Shown piece after piece: positions 35,334 through 44,698 of a DNA stretch of 64,000 nucleotides; within the stretch, counting starts at the first letter, position 1; the number at the start of each line of letters is the position of its first letter. Position numbers and translations under genes: made by a program. Source of the DNA: VXYL01 sp963666465. Its GTDB lineage: Bacteria > Pseudomonadota > Gammaproteobacteria > Pseudomonadales > Azotimanducaceae. The notes under the pieces are model-generated. The model was not told the DNA's origin. It searched no databases and saw nothing but the letters and a program-made list of their open reading frames with translations. The DNA is taken from positions 4,960,001 to 5,024,000 of the forward strand of contig OY762824.1 in the NCBI GenBank assembly GCA_963666465.1, in the 5' to 3' direction.

Positions 35334-36395
35334 CTACTCCCCAGCCCCGAGCATCTGTTCCGCATTGGCGCGCACCCAAGCCATGCGGTCCGCCGCCATG
35401 CTTGGGCGGGCGAGGTCCGGGCGGGCGGTGATCCAGCCGATGGAGGCGAGGGAGCGGATGAGGAGGAACAGGGGGATCAACGCCACCATGCGTTCGTCGG
35501 GAGTGCGGACGCGGAGGTAGCCTTCGAGAAACGCAGACTGCCGGCGCCCGAAGTCGGGCCTTCCGTGCGCCCCAAGGCAGACGGCGAAGTCATACGCGTG
35601 CCAGCCGAAACCTGCGTCGTCGAAGTCGATCGCGTGCAGGCGTTCGCCGCTGACGATGACGTTGTGGGGGTGCAGGTCGGCGTGGATCATGCCGTAGTTG
35701 GCCGGTGTGCGGTCGAGGCTCGCGAGGGTCGGACCGATGCGGTCGCGCAGACTCGCGAGCATGGCCCGGTCTTCGGAACTCACCAGCTCCGACTCCCAGA
35801 AGCGTCCCCAGAACGGCGTCTCGCCGCCGACCCCCATCAGTCCGCCGGCATCGAAGGCATGGCGAGCGAAGCCGTCCGGCACGCGCCATGCGGACGCTTG
35901 GCTGTGCAGCGCCGCCATCACTTCACCAATGCGGGCGTAGCAGTCGTCAATGAACGCGGGCGCCGCGTTGGCGATCAGGCCGCCGAGGACATCGCCCGGA
36001 ACCCACACCAGCATTCCCGCGTGCCGGTGTTCGTCACCGACATATGCCGTCGCATAGCCATCGCCGGTGCGGGTGAGGAAGGGAACCGGCACGTCGATGC
36101 CGGCCTCGCGCAACGCCGCCGTCCACGTCTGTTCCGACACCAGTTCCTCGAAGTTGTGATAGCCAGGCCGATGCAGGCGCAGAACGAACAGGCGGCCATC
36201 GGTGTCCTCAACCCGAAAGGCGTAGTTCTCGGACCGGGACACCAGCCGGAGGTCGCGCACCGCAAGCGGCCAACTCGCCGCCGCGTCTCGGGCCGCGGCG
36301 AGCAGCATCGAGTCGGAGACACCCCCATTGGGAGGAAGCGCACTTTGCCGCGCGGGCGTGCCGTCAGTCGCGTTGCTTGGGACGCTGTGCATCAT
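35334..36395 (-). CDS. APH-family small-molecule kinase (hydroxylysine kinase-like)
   Basis: This 353-aa protein is of the aminoglycoside phosphotransferase/choline kinase fold. It has nucleotide-binding ENYAFRVED and LFVLRLHRPGYHN, the catalytic loop MIHADLHPHNVIV near residue 237 (HxDxxxxN) and IDFDDAGFGWHAYDFA (metal-binding Asp). It is followed 66 bp away by a class III aminotransferase gene on the same strand, read in the other order. A kinase of this fold next to such a PLP enzyme recalls human HYKK and PHYKPL, which phosphorylate 5-hydroxylysine and then eliminate phosphate. That substrate is inference; homoserine kinase-like or other amino-alcohol kinases are alternatives. Confidence 0.85.
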   Translation of the reverse strand: MMHSVPSNATDGTPARQSALPPNGGVSDSMLLAAARDAAASWPLAVRDLRLVSRSENYAFRVEDTDGRLFVLRLHRPGYHNFEELVSEQTWTAALREAGIDVPVPFLTRTGDGYATAYVGDEHRHAGMLVWVPGDVLGGLIANAAPAFIDDCYARIGEVMAALHSQASAWRVPDGFARHAFDAGGLMGVGGETPFWGRFWESELVSSEDRAMLASLRDRIGPTLASLDRTPANYGMIHADLHPHNVIVSGERLHAIDFDDAGFGWHAYDFAVCLGAHGRPDFGRRQSAFLEGYLRVRTPDERMVALIPLFLLIRSLASIGWITARPDLARPSMAADRMAWVRANAEQMLGAGE

Positions 36396-36461
36396 GGCGA
36401 CCGGTTGACGGCATTCTTCGACTTCGCCACGAGGGGCACGTGATGGGAGGGGCGTCCTCGG

Positions 36462-37721
36462 TCACGCGGCGGTTGGCGAAGCGATCGCCTCCTCAAAGGC
36501 GCCGAGGAACGACTCCGCATCCTCCCCGGAGAACACCAGCGGCGGGCGAATCTTCAGCACGTTGCCGAAGGCGCCGGCGCTGCCGATGAGGAAGCCCCGA
36601 TCCTTGAGCGCGTTGACGACGGCGCCAGCCCCTGCCCGGTCTGGTTCCATGCCGGGCGCATCCCTAACCCACTCCACCGCCACGAACAGGCCGTGGCCGC
36701 GCACGTCGGCCATTCTGCCGTCGCCTTCGGCCATCTCGGTCAGCCGCGCCCGCATGGACTCCCCGACCGCCGCCGCCCGCTCGCGCAGACCCTCGCCCTC
36801 GATCACATCGAGCACGGCATTGCCGGCGGCGGCCTGCAAGGGGCTCGACGCGAAGGTGTTGAAGTAGCGAGTGCCCTTGCGGAACGCCTCGATGTGCTCC
36901 CGCGACGCCGCCGTCGCCGCAAGCGGCACACCGGCACCCAGGGGCTTGCCCATGCTGACGATGTCCGGCATGAAGCCGCTCACCTCGTAGCCCCACCAGC
37001 GTCCGGCGCGGCAAAGGCCGGATTGCACCTCGTCCGCCACCATCACGCCGCCAGCCTGGCGCACGAGCCTGGCCGCTTCCGGCATGAAGCGGGGCGGGAT
37101 GTCCGGCAGCCCTTCGTTGGCGAGCAAGGGGCACAGGAGCATTCCGGCGAAGGGGATGCCGTCGGCCTCGAACCCGGCGATGGTCTCGCGCAGTCGGTCC
37201 AGGTAGTACGCCAGTGGGTCGTTGGCCGGGCACCGCAGCATCTGCGGAAATGGAATCGAACGGACCTCCCCATGCGGGTCCTGCGGCCGCGCTAGCTGCC
37301 GCACGGCGACGCTGTTGCCGTGATAGGCGGCATCGGTGCAAACGATGCCGCGTCCGCCGGTGGCGATCCGCGCCGTCGTCAAGGCGATCTCGTTCGCCTC
37401 CGTGCCGGTGCAGCTGAACACCACCGAGTCGATGCCGTGGCCGTGCAATCCCGTCAGCCGCTCGCCATATTCAACAATGGATTCATGTAGATAGCGACTA
37501 TGCACATTGAGCGTAGCGACTTGCCGCGACACCGCCTCCACCACATGCGGATGGCAATGCCCCACGCACGGCACGTTGTTGTACATGTCCACATAGCGCC
37601 GCCCGTCGGCGTCAAAGAGCGACACCCCCTCGCCCCGAACGATGGTAAGCGGCGACGTGTAGAAGAGCGCCGACCCCGCCCCAAACACCCGCTCCCGACG
37701 TTCCAGCAACTGCACCGGCAA
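36462..37721 (-). CDS. Class III PLP-dependent aminotransferase or phospholyase
   Basis: The 419-aa fold-type I PLP enzyme shows DMYNNVPCVGHCHPHVVEAV, SCTGTEANEIALTTAR, DAAYHGNS, VMVADEVQSGLCRAGRWWGY and SMGKPLGAG with the Schiff-base lysine. C-terminal FGNVLKIRPPLVFSGEDAES is typical. The NVPCVGHCHP and HGNS pattern resembles the AGXT2L/ethanolamine-phosphate and 5-phosphohydroxylysine phospho-lyase branch more than standard omega-transaminases. It is upstream of the kinase in the same operon, so a phosphorylate-then-eliminate pathway is likely. The exact substrate is not proven. Confidence 0.87.
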   Translation of the reverse strand: MPVQLLERRERVFGAGSALFYTSPLTIVRGEGVSLFDADGRRYVDMYNNVPCVGHCHPHVVEAVSRQVATLNVHSRYLHESIVEYGERLTGLHGHGIDSVVFSCTGTEANEIALTTARIATGGRGIVCTDAAYHGNSVAVRQLARPQDPHGEVRSIPFPQMLRCPANDPLAYYLDRLRETIAGFEADGIPFAGMLLCPLLANEGLPDIPPRFMPEAARLVRQAGGVMVADEVQSGLCRAGRWWGYEVSGFMPDIVSMGKPLGAGVPLAATAASREHIEAFRKGTRYFNTFASSPLQAAAGNAVLDVIEGEGLRERAAAVGESMRARLTEMAEGDGRMADVRGHGLFVAVEWVRDAPGMEPDRAGAGAVVNALKDRGFLIGSAGAFGNVLKIRPPLVFSGEDAESFLGAFEEAIASPTAA

Positions 37722-37955
37722 GCGCCTCTCCTCATCGCGACCCGGACAGGATTCTACGCTCCGCTCGCAGCATCCTCCCGAGTCTCCAGAAAAACCATGG
37801 GGCTACCTCGTGGAGCACCTGCGCACCATGGCGCGCTTCCATCTTCGCCTTGCCTTTAGCGCCACGGGGCGGCTACATTTGCATGTTTTTGCGGGCGTGG
37901 GGGTGCGGATTTGGGACCGTGCCCCCGGGAGTGCTCGGCCCAGGGAGGAGTATCG

Positions 37956-39770
37956 ATGGCGGAGGCGGTGCAGGTCACGGCGGAGACGGAGGACTACGAC
38001 GCCGATGCGTTGCGGGAGAAGTATCGGCAGGAGCGGGAGCGGCGGCTTCGGGCCGAAGGCAACGAGCAATACGTTGAGGTCACGGGCGTCTTCGCCAGCT
38101 ACGTGGATGACCCCTACGTCGAGCCCGGCTTCGAGCGCGAGCCGCTCACCGACGAGGTGGAGGTGGTGGTCATTGGCGGCGGCTTCGGCGGTCTGCTCGC
38201 CGGGGCGCGGCTGCGGGAAGCCGGGGTCGAGGACATCCGCATCATCGAGAAGGGCGGCAACTTTGGCGGCACATGGTACTGGAATCGCTATCCCGGCGCC
38301 CAGTGTGACATCGAGTCCTACATCTATCTGCCGCTGCTCGAAGAGATCGGCTACATCCCGAAGGAGAAATACAGCCACGCGCCGGAAATCCTCGCCCACA
38401 GCCGCGCCATCGGCGAGCGCTACCGGCTCTACGACAACGCCTGCTTCCGCACCGAGGTCACAGAGCTGCGCTGGGACACGGAAGGCCTGCGCTGGATCGT
38501 CAGGACCAACCGCGGCGACGCCATGCGCGCCCGCTTCGTCTGCATGTCGAACGGCCCGCTGAACCGGCCCAAGCTGCCCGGCATTCCCGGCATCGCCGAG
38601 TTTCGCGGTCACGCCTTCCACACCAGCCGCTGGGATTATGACTACACGGGCGGCGACACGGGCGGCAGCCTGATCCGCCTCGGCGACAAGGCCGTCGGCA
38701 TCATCGGCACCGGCGCCACCTCCGTGCAGTGCGTGCCGCATCTGGGCGCGGCGTGCAAGCAGCTATATGTCTTCCAGCGCACGCCGTCCTCCATCGACGT
38801 GCGCGGCAACCGTCCCACAGACCTCGACTGGGCGCAGAGCCTGGAAGCGGGCTGGCAGCAGCAGCGCATGACCAACTTCAACGTCTTGGTCACCGGCGGC
38901 GAGCAGGAGGAAGATCTCGTCAGCGACGGCTGGACGGACATCATCCGCAACCTTGCGACGATGGCTTCCGCGCACGGCGACGAGGAACTCTCGCCCCTGG
39001 AGCGGGCGCAGCGGGTGGAGATGGCCGACTTCCGCAAGATGAACCAGATTCGCGCCCGAGTGGACGAGATCGTCGAGGACGAGGCCACTGCCGAGGCGCT
39101 GAAGCCCTGGTATCGCCAGTTCTGCAAGCGGCCCTGCTTCCACGACGACTACCTGAAGGCGTTCAACCGCCCCAACGTGCAGCTCGTGGACACGCAAGGC
39201 CGGGGCGTCGAGCGCATCACCGAGCGCGGCGTGGTGGTGGACGGTGCCGAGTACGAGGTGGATTGCCTCATTTACGCCACAGGCTTTGAAGTGGGCACCG
39301 CCTACACCCGTCGCGCCGGCTACGACGTGGTGGGGAAGGATGGCCTCACGCTGTCGCAGAAGTGGGATGACGGGATGAGCACGCTGCACGGCTTCCAGAC
39401 CCACGGCTTCCCCAACTGCTTCTTCATGGGCGTGACGCAAGGCGGCTTCACCGCCAACTTCCCGCACATGCTGAACGAGCAGAGCCTGCACATTGCCTAC
39501 ATGATCGGCAAGGCGCGCACGAGCAACGCCCACTGCCTGGAGACCACCAAGGAGGCAGAGGACGAGTGGGTCCACACCATCCGCGAGAAAGCCGTGTTCA
39601 ATCAGGCGTTTCTCGAGCAATGCACGCCCGGCTACTACAACAACGAGGGGCAGCCGGGGGCAGGCAATTCCCTCATCGGCAGCCAATACGGTGGCGGCCC
39701 GGAGGAGTTCTTCCGCATCATCCGCGCGTGGCGGGATGAGGGCGGCATGGCCGGCATCGCCCTGTCGTAA
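37956..39770 (+). CDS. Flavin-dependent Baeyer-Villiger monooxygenase
   Basis: The 604-aa class B flavoprotein starts at ATG 37956 behind GGGAGGAG. It has the FAD-binding VVVIGGGFGGLLAGARL near residue 75 and GGTWYWNRYPGAQCDIESY near 105. The BVMO fingerprint is FRGHAFHTSRWDYDYTGG near 210, and NADPH-binding IIGTGATSVQ near 245. Long N- and C-terminal extensions are normal for the cyclohexanone/phenylacetone monooxygenase type. It inserts oxygen next to a carbonyl to give an ester or lactone. The substrate is unknown. An earlier in-frame ATG (37911) lacks a ribosome-binding site. Confidence 0.93.
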   Translation: MAEAVQVTAETEDYDADALREKYRQERERRLRAEGNEQYVEVTGVFASYVDDPYVEPGFEREPLTDEVEVVVIGGGFGGLLAGARLREAGVEDIRIIEKGGNFGGTWYWNRYPGAQCDIESYIYLPLLEEIGYIPKEKYSHAPEILAHSRAIGERYRLYDNACFRTEVTELRWDTEGLRWIVRTNRGDAMRARFVCMSNGPLNRPKLPGIPGIAEFRGHAFHTSRWDYDYTGGDTGGSLIRLGDKAVGIIGTGATSVQCVPHLGAACKQLYVFQRTPSSIDVRGNRPTDLDWAQSLEAGWQQQRMTNFNVLVTGGEQEEDLVSDGWTDIIRNLATMASAHGDEELSPLERAQRVEMADFRKMNQIRARVDEIVEDEATAEALKPWYRQFCKRPCFHDDYLKAFNRPNVQLVDTQGRGVERITERGVVVDGAEYEVDCLIYATGFEVGTAYTRRAGYDVVGKDGLTLSQKWDDGMSTLHGFQTHGFPNCFFMGVTQGGFTANFPHMLNEQSLHIAYMIGKARTSNAHCLETTKEAEDEWVHTIREKAVFNQAFLEQCTPGYYNNEGQPGAGNSLIGSQYGGGPEEFFRIIRAWRDEGGMAGIALS

Positions 39771-40004
39771 ACTCCTTGTGTGGGCAAGGCACATTGTCCT
39801 CCACCGCGCCGCCTTGAGCGCGCAAGGGTCGCGGAGGAAGTTGGCACATCGAGGACCGTTGAAGACCGGGGACCGTGAAGACGATCTGGCCTCTCGCACG
39901 GATGCCGCCATGCGACGGCTGGCGAGACCAGGATGACTTCCCGCCGGAGCAACGTCCAACACCAGGGGGGCGCGGGCAAGGTGACGCGGACTGCACACGC
40001 GCCG

Positions 40005-40829
40005 ATGGCCGTTCTCGACCGTATCCGCAACTGGCACGAGGGGCGCCAGGCGCGGCGGCTGGCTCGCCTCGCCATCGACGACGACATCTGGCGGCAGGTG
40101 ATGGCCGCCTCGCCGCTGTTCGACAACATGAGCGATGCGGCCAAGGGGCGGCTGCGCGACCTCGCCACCCGCTTCCTGCTCGAGAAGCGATTCTTCGGCG
40201 CGCAGGGATTCGTCATCCATCCTTCGGTGTCCGTTGCCATCGCCGCGCAGGCGTGCCGGCTGGTGCTGCATCTGGAGCTCGATCAGTTTGCGCCATTCCG
40301 CACCATCATCGTCTATCCGGGTTCCTTCGTCGCCGAGCGAGAGGAGGAGGACGAACTGGGCATCGTCCATGCTGGCTACGAGGAGCTCGACGGCGAGTCG
40401 ATGGAACAGGGCGCCGTGGTGCTGGCCTGGTCGGAAGCGCAGCCGAGCCAGGAACTCGGCACCAGCAACGTCGTGATGCACGAGTTCGCGCACAAGCTCG
40501 ACGAGGCCAGCGGCGCCCAGAACGGCATGCCGATCCTGCATCACGAGATGAACCCGACGCATTGGCAACTGGCACTGCGTGGCGCCTACACGAGGCTCGT
40601 GGGGGAGAACCGGCGGGCGGTGTCGGAAGGTCGCGTCGCATCCACCGCCATCGACGACTACGCCACCACCAACCCGGCGGAGTTCTTTGCCGTGTGCGTG
40701 GAGTATTTCTTCCTGGCGCCGGAGTTCCTCGCCGACAACCTGCCCGCCGTCTTCGAGCAGTTCTGCGCCTTCTTCCGAGAAGACACCCGTCACTTCGCCG
40801 ACTGGATCCCGCCCGAGCCAGAACCGTGA
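40005..40829 (+). CDS. mtfA: MtfA-family zinc metallopeptidase
   Basis: This protein of about 274 aa has the MtfA signature: VVMHEFAHKLDEASG (HExxH zinc site near residue 160), ANGMP-like GAQNGMPIL, and DDYATTNPAEFFAVCVEYFF with the third ligand glutamate. E. coli MtfA binds the repressor Mlc and so affects glucose PTS expression, and has aminopeptidase activity. Whether Mlc exists here is unknown. ATG 40005 (MAVLDRIRNWHEGRQARRL) fits the family start; an earlier ATG at 39933 adds 24 unrelated residues. Confidence 0.9.
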   Translation: MAVLDRIRNWHEGRQARRLARLAIDDDIWRQVMAASPLFDNMSDAAKGRLRDLATRFLLEKRFFGAQGFVIHPSVSVAIAAQACRLVLHLELDQFAPFRTIIVYPGSFVAEREEEDELGIVHAGYEELDGESMEQGAVVLAWSEAQPSQELGTSNVVMHEFAHKLDEASGAQNGMPILHHEMNPTHWQLALRGAYTRLVGENRRAVSEGRVASTAIDDYATTNPAEFFAVCVEYFFLAPEFLADNLPAVFEQFCAFFREDTRHFADWIPPEPEP

Positions 40830-40857
40830 GCCGCCCTTGCCGCGAAGCGCTCGCTGG

Positions 40858-41172
40858 CTAGGCGATGATGGCCAAATGGACCGACAGGCTCTCGCTACAG
40901 GCAGGTCGGCCGCGTAGCGCGTTGGCGGCGACGGCTTGCGGGCGCCGCTGTGCGTCAGTACGTGGGACGTATGCCAGTTTCTGGATGATTTCGAGCCCGT
41001 AGCGTTCCGCCAAGGCTATGCATCCGGCAGGCCGGCGAACCGGTTCCCATGCGGCGGGCGCCTCGATTTGGGCAGGCACGCAGGTCCTCCAACAAAATCT
41101 TGTCAAGGCACGAGAAATCGCCTTGATCCAACGCGCTTGGCGAAGAAATCCTTTAAGAACCTGTTCTGGCAT
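40858..41172 (-). CDS. Hypothetical small protein, doubtful
   Basis: A 104-codon frame from ATG 41172 gives MPEQVLKGFLRQARWIKAIS, then CIALAERYGLEIIQKLAYVP. It is basic and shows no family I recognise. It lies between MtfA and CobT, in the direction of cobT and downstream of it by 74 bp. It could be spurious; the alternative is that 40830-41246 has no gene. Confidence 0.25.
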   Translation of the reverse strand: MPEQVLKGFLRQARWIKAISRALTRFCWRTCVPAQIEAPAAWEPVRRPAGCIALAERYGLEIIQKLAYVPRTDAQRRPQAVAANALRGRPACSESLSVHLAIIA

Positions 41173-41246
41173 TGGCGATGTGTCTCGGCAGGACGCCCTG
41201 CGATACAGCATGAAGGCAAGCTGCCCTCCGAGACGTGGCGAGGCGC

Positions 41247-43055
41247 CTACTGCACCATGAACAGCGCCGCCAGCTGTTCCGTCATGGCGCCGCCTAGTTG
41301 CTCGGCGTCCGTGATGGTGACGGCGCGTTTGTAGTGGTGGGTTACGTCGTGGCCGATGCCGATGGCGATCAGTTCCACCGGGGAGCGGTTTTCGATTTGG
41401 TCGATGGCGTACTTGAGGTGCGTTTCGAGATAGCTCGATGGATTGACGAGGAGGGTGGAGTTGTCCACCGGGAGGCCGTCCGAGACCACCATCAGGACGC
41501 GGCGTTCCTCGGCGCGGGTGACGAGGCGGTTGTGGGCCCAGATGAGGGCTTCGCCGTCGATGTTCTCCTTCAGGAGTTCCTCCCGCATCATCAGGCCCAG
41601 GTTGCGGCGGGCGCGGCGCCAGGTGTCGTCGGCGGCCTTGTAAACGATGTGCCGGAGATCGTTGAGGCGGCCGGGGTTGGCCGGCTTGCCGGCGTTGATC
41701 CACTCCTCACGCGATTGGCCGCCACGCCAGGCGCGGGTGGTGTAACCGAGGATTTCGACGCGCACCGAGCAGCGTTCGAGGGTGCGGCCTAGGATGTCGG
41801 CGCATACCGCGGCGATGGTGATGGAGCGGCCGCGCATGGAGCCGGAGCTGTCGATCAGCATGGTCACCACGGTGTCGCGGAACTTGGTTTCCTTCTCCTG
41901 CTTGAAGGCGAGGGGGTTCATCGGGTCGGTCACCACCTGCGGCAGGCGCGAGGTGTCCAGGATTCCCTCGTCGAGGTCGAAGTGCCACGAGCGGTTTTGC
42001 TTGGCGAGCAGGCGGCGCTGGAGGCGGTTGGCGAGCTTCGAGGTGGCGTATTGCAGCGGGATGAGCTGTTGGTCGAGCAGGGCGCGCAGGCGGGCGAGTT
42101 CGTCCGGCTCGCAGAGTTCCTCGGCCTTCACCACCTCGTCGAACTCGACCGTGAACGGCTGGTAGTTGGCGTCCACGCGGATGCGGCCGTGTTCGTCCGG
42201 GGCGAAGTCGGGGGCCTCCTCGGGGTCCGTTTCCGCGCCGAGCTCGGTCATGTCCATGTCGGCGTCCATTTCCACCGTGGTGGATTCGCCCTCGCCATCC
42301 TCGTCGCCCAGGGAATCCTCGTCGAGGGCCACGTCTTCGGGCGCGAACTCCGCCTCCGGCTCGGCATCCTCCTCCATGGTCTCCATGTCTTGGTCGTTGT
42401 CGCCGAGTTCGGGCTGATCCTCGAACTCGGCGGCAAAGCCGAGCTCGGACATGAGCGAGCGACAGCGCCGGGCGAAGCCGCCTTGGTCGGCGACCACCTC
42501 GCGCAGTGCATCGATGTGGTCGCCGGCGCGCTCGGCCACATAGTCGCGCCAGAAGCGGACGACGTTTTCGGCGGAAGGGGGCAGCGGACGGCCGGTGAGT
42601 TGCTGGCGGACGATGAGGCCGACGGCGACGCTGAGGGGGGCTTCCGTCTCCGCCGTCACGGTGTCGAAGTTGGCCTGCTGGCAAAGCGCCTCCAGCGAGG
42701 CTTCGAGATTGCGCGCCACGCCCTCCATGCGCATGGAGCCGATGGAGGCGATGCGGGCGTCCTCCACCCACTGGAACATCTCCTGGGCTGGCCCGGCCTT
42801 GGGAGCGTTCTGCCGATGCATGCGCTCGTCGTGATAGCGCAGTTTCAGTGCGAATTCGTCGCCGATGCCGCGGATGGCGTTGAGTTCGGCATCGGAGCAG
42901 CCGATGCGGGGCAGCGGCACGTGAATGGAGTTGCCACGAGCAGACGGATTGCCCTTGCCGAAGGAGACGTCGAGCTCGTCGTTCTCGGCCAGCGCGCGCA
43001 TGGTGGCGGTGGTGGCGCGCTTGTAGGTCTCGATGGGCTCGTCGTCGTCGCTCAT
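41247..43055 (-). CDS. cobT: Aerobic cobaltochelatase subunit CobT
   Basis: CobT with CobS and CobN inserts Co2+ into hydrogenobyrinic acid a,c-diamide in aerobic B12 synthesis. The 602-aa product has the CobT N-terminal domain, a highly acidic middle (about residues 215-290, EDAEPEAEFAPEDVALDEDS), and a C-terminal von Willebrand A domain with MIDAS DSSGSMRGRS near residue 408. The acidic linker and MIDAS are as in magnesium chelatase BchD. It lies 22 bp behind cobS in one operon. CobN is not in the window. Confidence 0.95.
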   Translation of the reverse strand: MSDDDEPIETYKRATTATMRALAENDELDVSFGKGNPSARGNSIHVPLPRIGCSDAELNAIRGIGDEFALKLRYHDERMHRQNAPKAGPAQEMFQWVEDARIASIGSMRMEGVARNLEASLEALCQQANFDTVTAETEAPLSVAVGLIVRQQLTGRPLPPSAENVVRFWRDYVAERAGDHIDALREVVADQGGFARRCRSLMSELGFAAEFEDQPELGDNDQDMETMEEDAEPEAEFAPEDVALDEDSLGDEDGEGESTTVEMDADMDMTELGAETDPEEAPDFAPDEHGRIRVDANYQPFTVEFDEVVKAEELCEPDELARLRALLDQQLIPLQYATSKLANRLQRRLLAKQNRSWHFDLDEGILDTSRLPQVVTDPMNPLAFKQEKETKFRDTVVTMLIDSSGSMRGRSITIAAVCADILGRTLERCSVRVEILGYTTRAWRGGQSREEWINAGKPANPGRLNDLRHIVYKAADDTWRRARRNLGLMMREELLKENIDGEALIWAHNRLVTRAEERRVLMVVSDGLPVDNSTLLVNPSSYLETHLKYAIDQIENRSPVELIAIGIGHDVTHHYKRAVTITDAEQLGGAMTEQLAALFMVQ

Positions 43056-43077
43056 GGGTCGTTCATGTGCCCGCGCT

Positions 43078-44076
43078 TCACGACTTCAGGGTGATGCCGC
43101 GGGTGGCATCGCCAAGGTCCTCTCCGAGGCAGCGTTGGTAGTACTCGGCGACGATGGGACGCTCGAGTTCGTCGCACTTGTTCAGGAACGACACCCGGAA
43201 GCCGAAACCCACGTCGTTGAAGATGTCGGCGTTCTCGGCCCAGGTGAGCACCGTGCGCGGCGACATGACAACGGAGATGTCGCCGTTGATGAAGCCCTTG
43301 CGGGTCAGATCGGCCACCGCCACCATTGACGCGATCATGCGACGCCCTTCGTCGTGGTCCTGCCACGCCTTGGCCTTGCCATAGACGATGTCCACTTCCA
43401 TCTCGTGCGGCAGATAGTTGAGCGTGGTGACGATGTTCCAGCGGTCCATCTGCCCCTGGTTGATCTGCTGGGTGCCGTGGTACAGGCCGGTGGTGTCGCC
43501 CAAGCCGACGGTATTCGTCGTGGAGAACAGGCGAAATGCGGCGTGCGGAGTGACGATGCGGTTCTGGTCCAGGAGCGTCAGCTTGCCTTCCACCTCCAGC
43601 ACGCGCTGGATGACGAACATCACATCCGGACGTCCTGCGTCGTATTCGTCGAACACGAGCGCCGTCGGGTGTTGCAGTGCCCACGGCAGGATGCCTTCCC
43701 GGAAGGTGGTGACCTGCTGGCCTTCCTCGATGACGATTGCGTCCTTGCCGACCAGATCAATGCGGCTGATGTGGCTGTCGAGGTTGACCCGGATGCAGGG
43801 CCAGTTGAGGCGTGCCGCCACCTGTTCGATGTGGGTGGACTTGCCGGTGCCGTGATAGCCCTGGATCATCACCCGGCGGTTGTGGGCGAAGCCGGCGAGG
43901 ATCGCCAGGGTCGTGTCCGGATCGAAACGGTAGTCGTCGTCGACTTCGGGCACATGCTCCGTGCGCCGACGGAACGACGGCACGGTCAGGTCCTGGTCGA
44001 GGCCGAAGGACTCCCGTACATTCACGGTGGAGTCCGGCAGCATTTCCGGGGAAAGGGCAGAGTCGTGAACGTTCAT
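43078..44076 (-). CDS. cobS: Aerobic cobaltochelatase subunit CobS
   Basis: CobS is the AAA+ ATPase partner of CobT. The 332-aa product starts MNVHDSALSPEM (ATG 44076) and has Walker A GYHGTGKSTHIEQVAARLNW near residue 83. Further AAA+ blocks are ALVFDEYDAGRPDVMFVIQR (Walker B), FRLFSTTNTVGLGDTTGLYH and GFRVSFLNKCDELERP. Upstream in-frame codons are outside the family. In several proteobacteria cobST lies apart from the other cob genes, as here. It is divergent from the histidine phosphatase gene with only 67 bp between starts. Confidence 0.95.
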   Translation of the reverse strand: MNVHDSALSPEMLPDSTVNVRESFGLDQDLTVPSFRRRTEHVPEVDDDYRFDPDTTLAILAGFAHNRRVMIQGYHGTGKSTHIEQVAARLNWPCIRVNLDSHISRIDLVGKDAIVIEEGQQVTTFREGILPWALQHPTALVFDEYDAGRPDVMFVIQRVLEVEGKLTLLDQNRIVTPHAAFRLFSTTNTVGLGDTTGLYHGTQQINQGQMDRWNIVTTLNYLPHEMEVDIVYGKAKAWQDHDEGRRMIASMVAVADLTRKGFINGDISVVMSPRTVLTWAENADIFNDVGFGFRVSFLNKCDELERPIVAEYYQRCLGEDLGDATRGITLKS

Positions 44077-44143
44077 CGAGTGGCGTCGGCGGGGCAAAAC
44101 GCGGCATTGTAAGGCTTTTGGCGCGGAACAAGAGGGAGGAGAT

Positions 44144-44698
44144 GTGGCCACGATCTACATGGTGCGACACGGCAGGGCGGCGGCGGGGTTTGGCACGCAT
44201 CGCAACCCCGGGCTGGATGACGTCGGCGGCGAGCAGGCCGCGCGGGCCGCTCGGGAACTGGCGCGGATGCTGCGGGAGCCGGTGCCCGTATTCACGAGTC
44301 CGCTGGCGCGCACTCGCGAAACTGCGACGCTCCTCGTCGCAATGTGGGACCTCGAGCCAATTGTGGAAGAGCGCATCGCCGAGATTCCTTCGCCGACGAC
44401 GAACCTGCGCGAACGCGCCGCCTGGCTGCGCGGCGTGATGCGCGGCAAGTGGACCGCACTCGAGCCGCCCCTTCTCGAGTGGCGCCTGGCCATGATCGAC
44501 TGGGCGCTCGCGCAAGAGACAGATGCCGTCGCATTCAGCCACTTCATCGCCATCAACGTGCTGGCAGGAGCGGCCACGAACGCCGACGACCTGATCACCT
44601 TTGCTCCAGACAACGGTTCCATCACGCGCCTGGACAACGCCGGCGGCGCCCTGAAGCTGGTTCAACTAGGTCGCGAGGCCCAGACGCGGGTCAACTAA
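44144..44698 (+). CDS. Histidine phosphatase family protein (phosphoglycerate mutase-like)
   Basis: The 184-aa protein opens at GTG 44144 behind GGGAGGAG, with MATIYMVRHGRAAAG containing the RHG motif (catalytic His8). TSPLARTRETATLL has the second phosphate-binding Arg, and AFSHFIAINVLAG carries the second catalytic His. SixA/CobC/GpmB-type phosphatases share this layout. Its position next to cobST raises CobC (alpha-ribazole phosphatase) as a possibility, but nothing specific shows it. Its 3' end overlaps the convergent DM13 gene by 33 bp. Confidence 0.87.
   Translation: MATIYMVRHGRAAAGFGTHRNPGLDDVGGEQAARAARELARMLREPVPVFTSPLARTRETATLLVAMWDLEPIVEERIAEIPSPTTNLRERAAWLRGVMRGKWTALEPPLLEWRLAMIDWALAQETDAVAFSHFIAINVLAGAATNADDLITFAPDNGSITRLDNAGGALKLVQLGREAQTRVN

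Noticed and set aside
38763..40793. Long open frame antisense to the Baeyer-Villiger monooxygenase
   Set aside because: It is a high-GC shadow frame opposite well-supported genes, with no recognisable domain.
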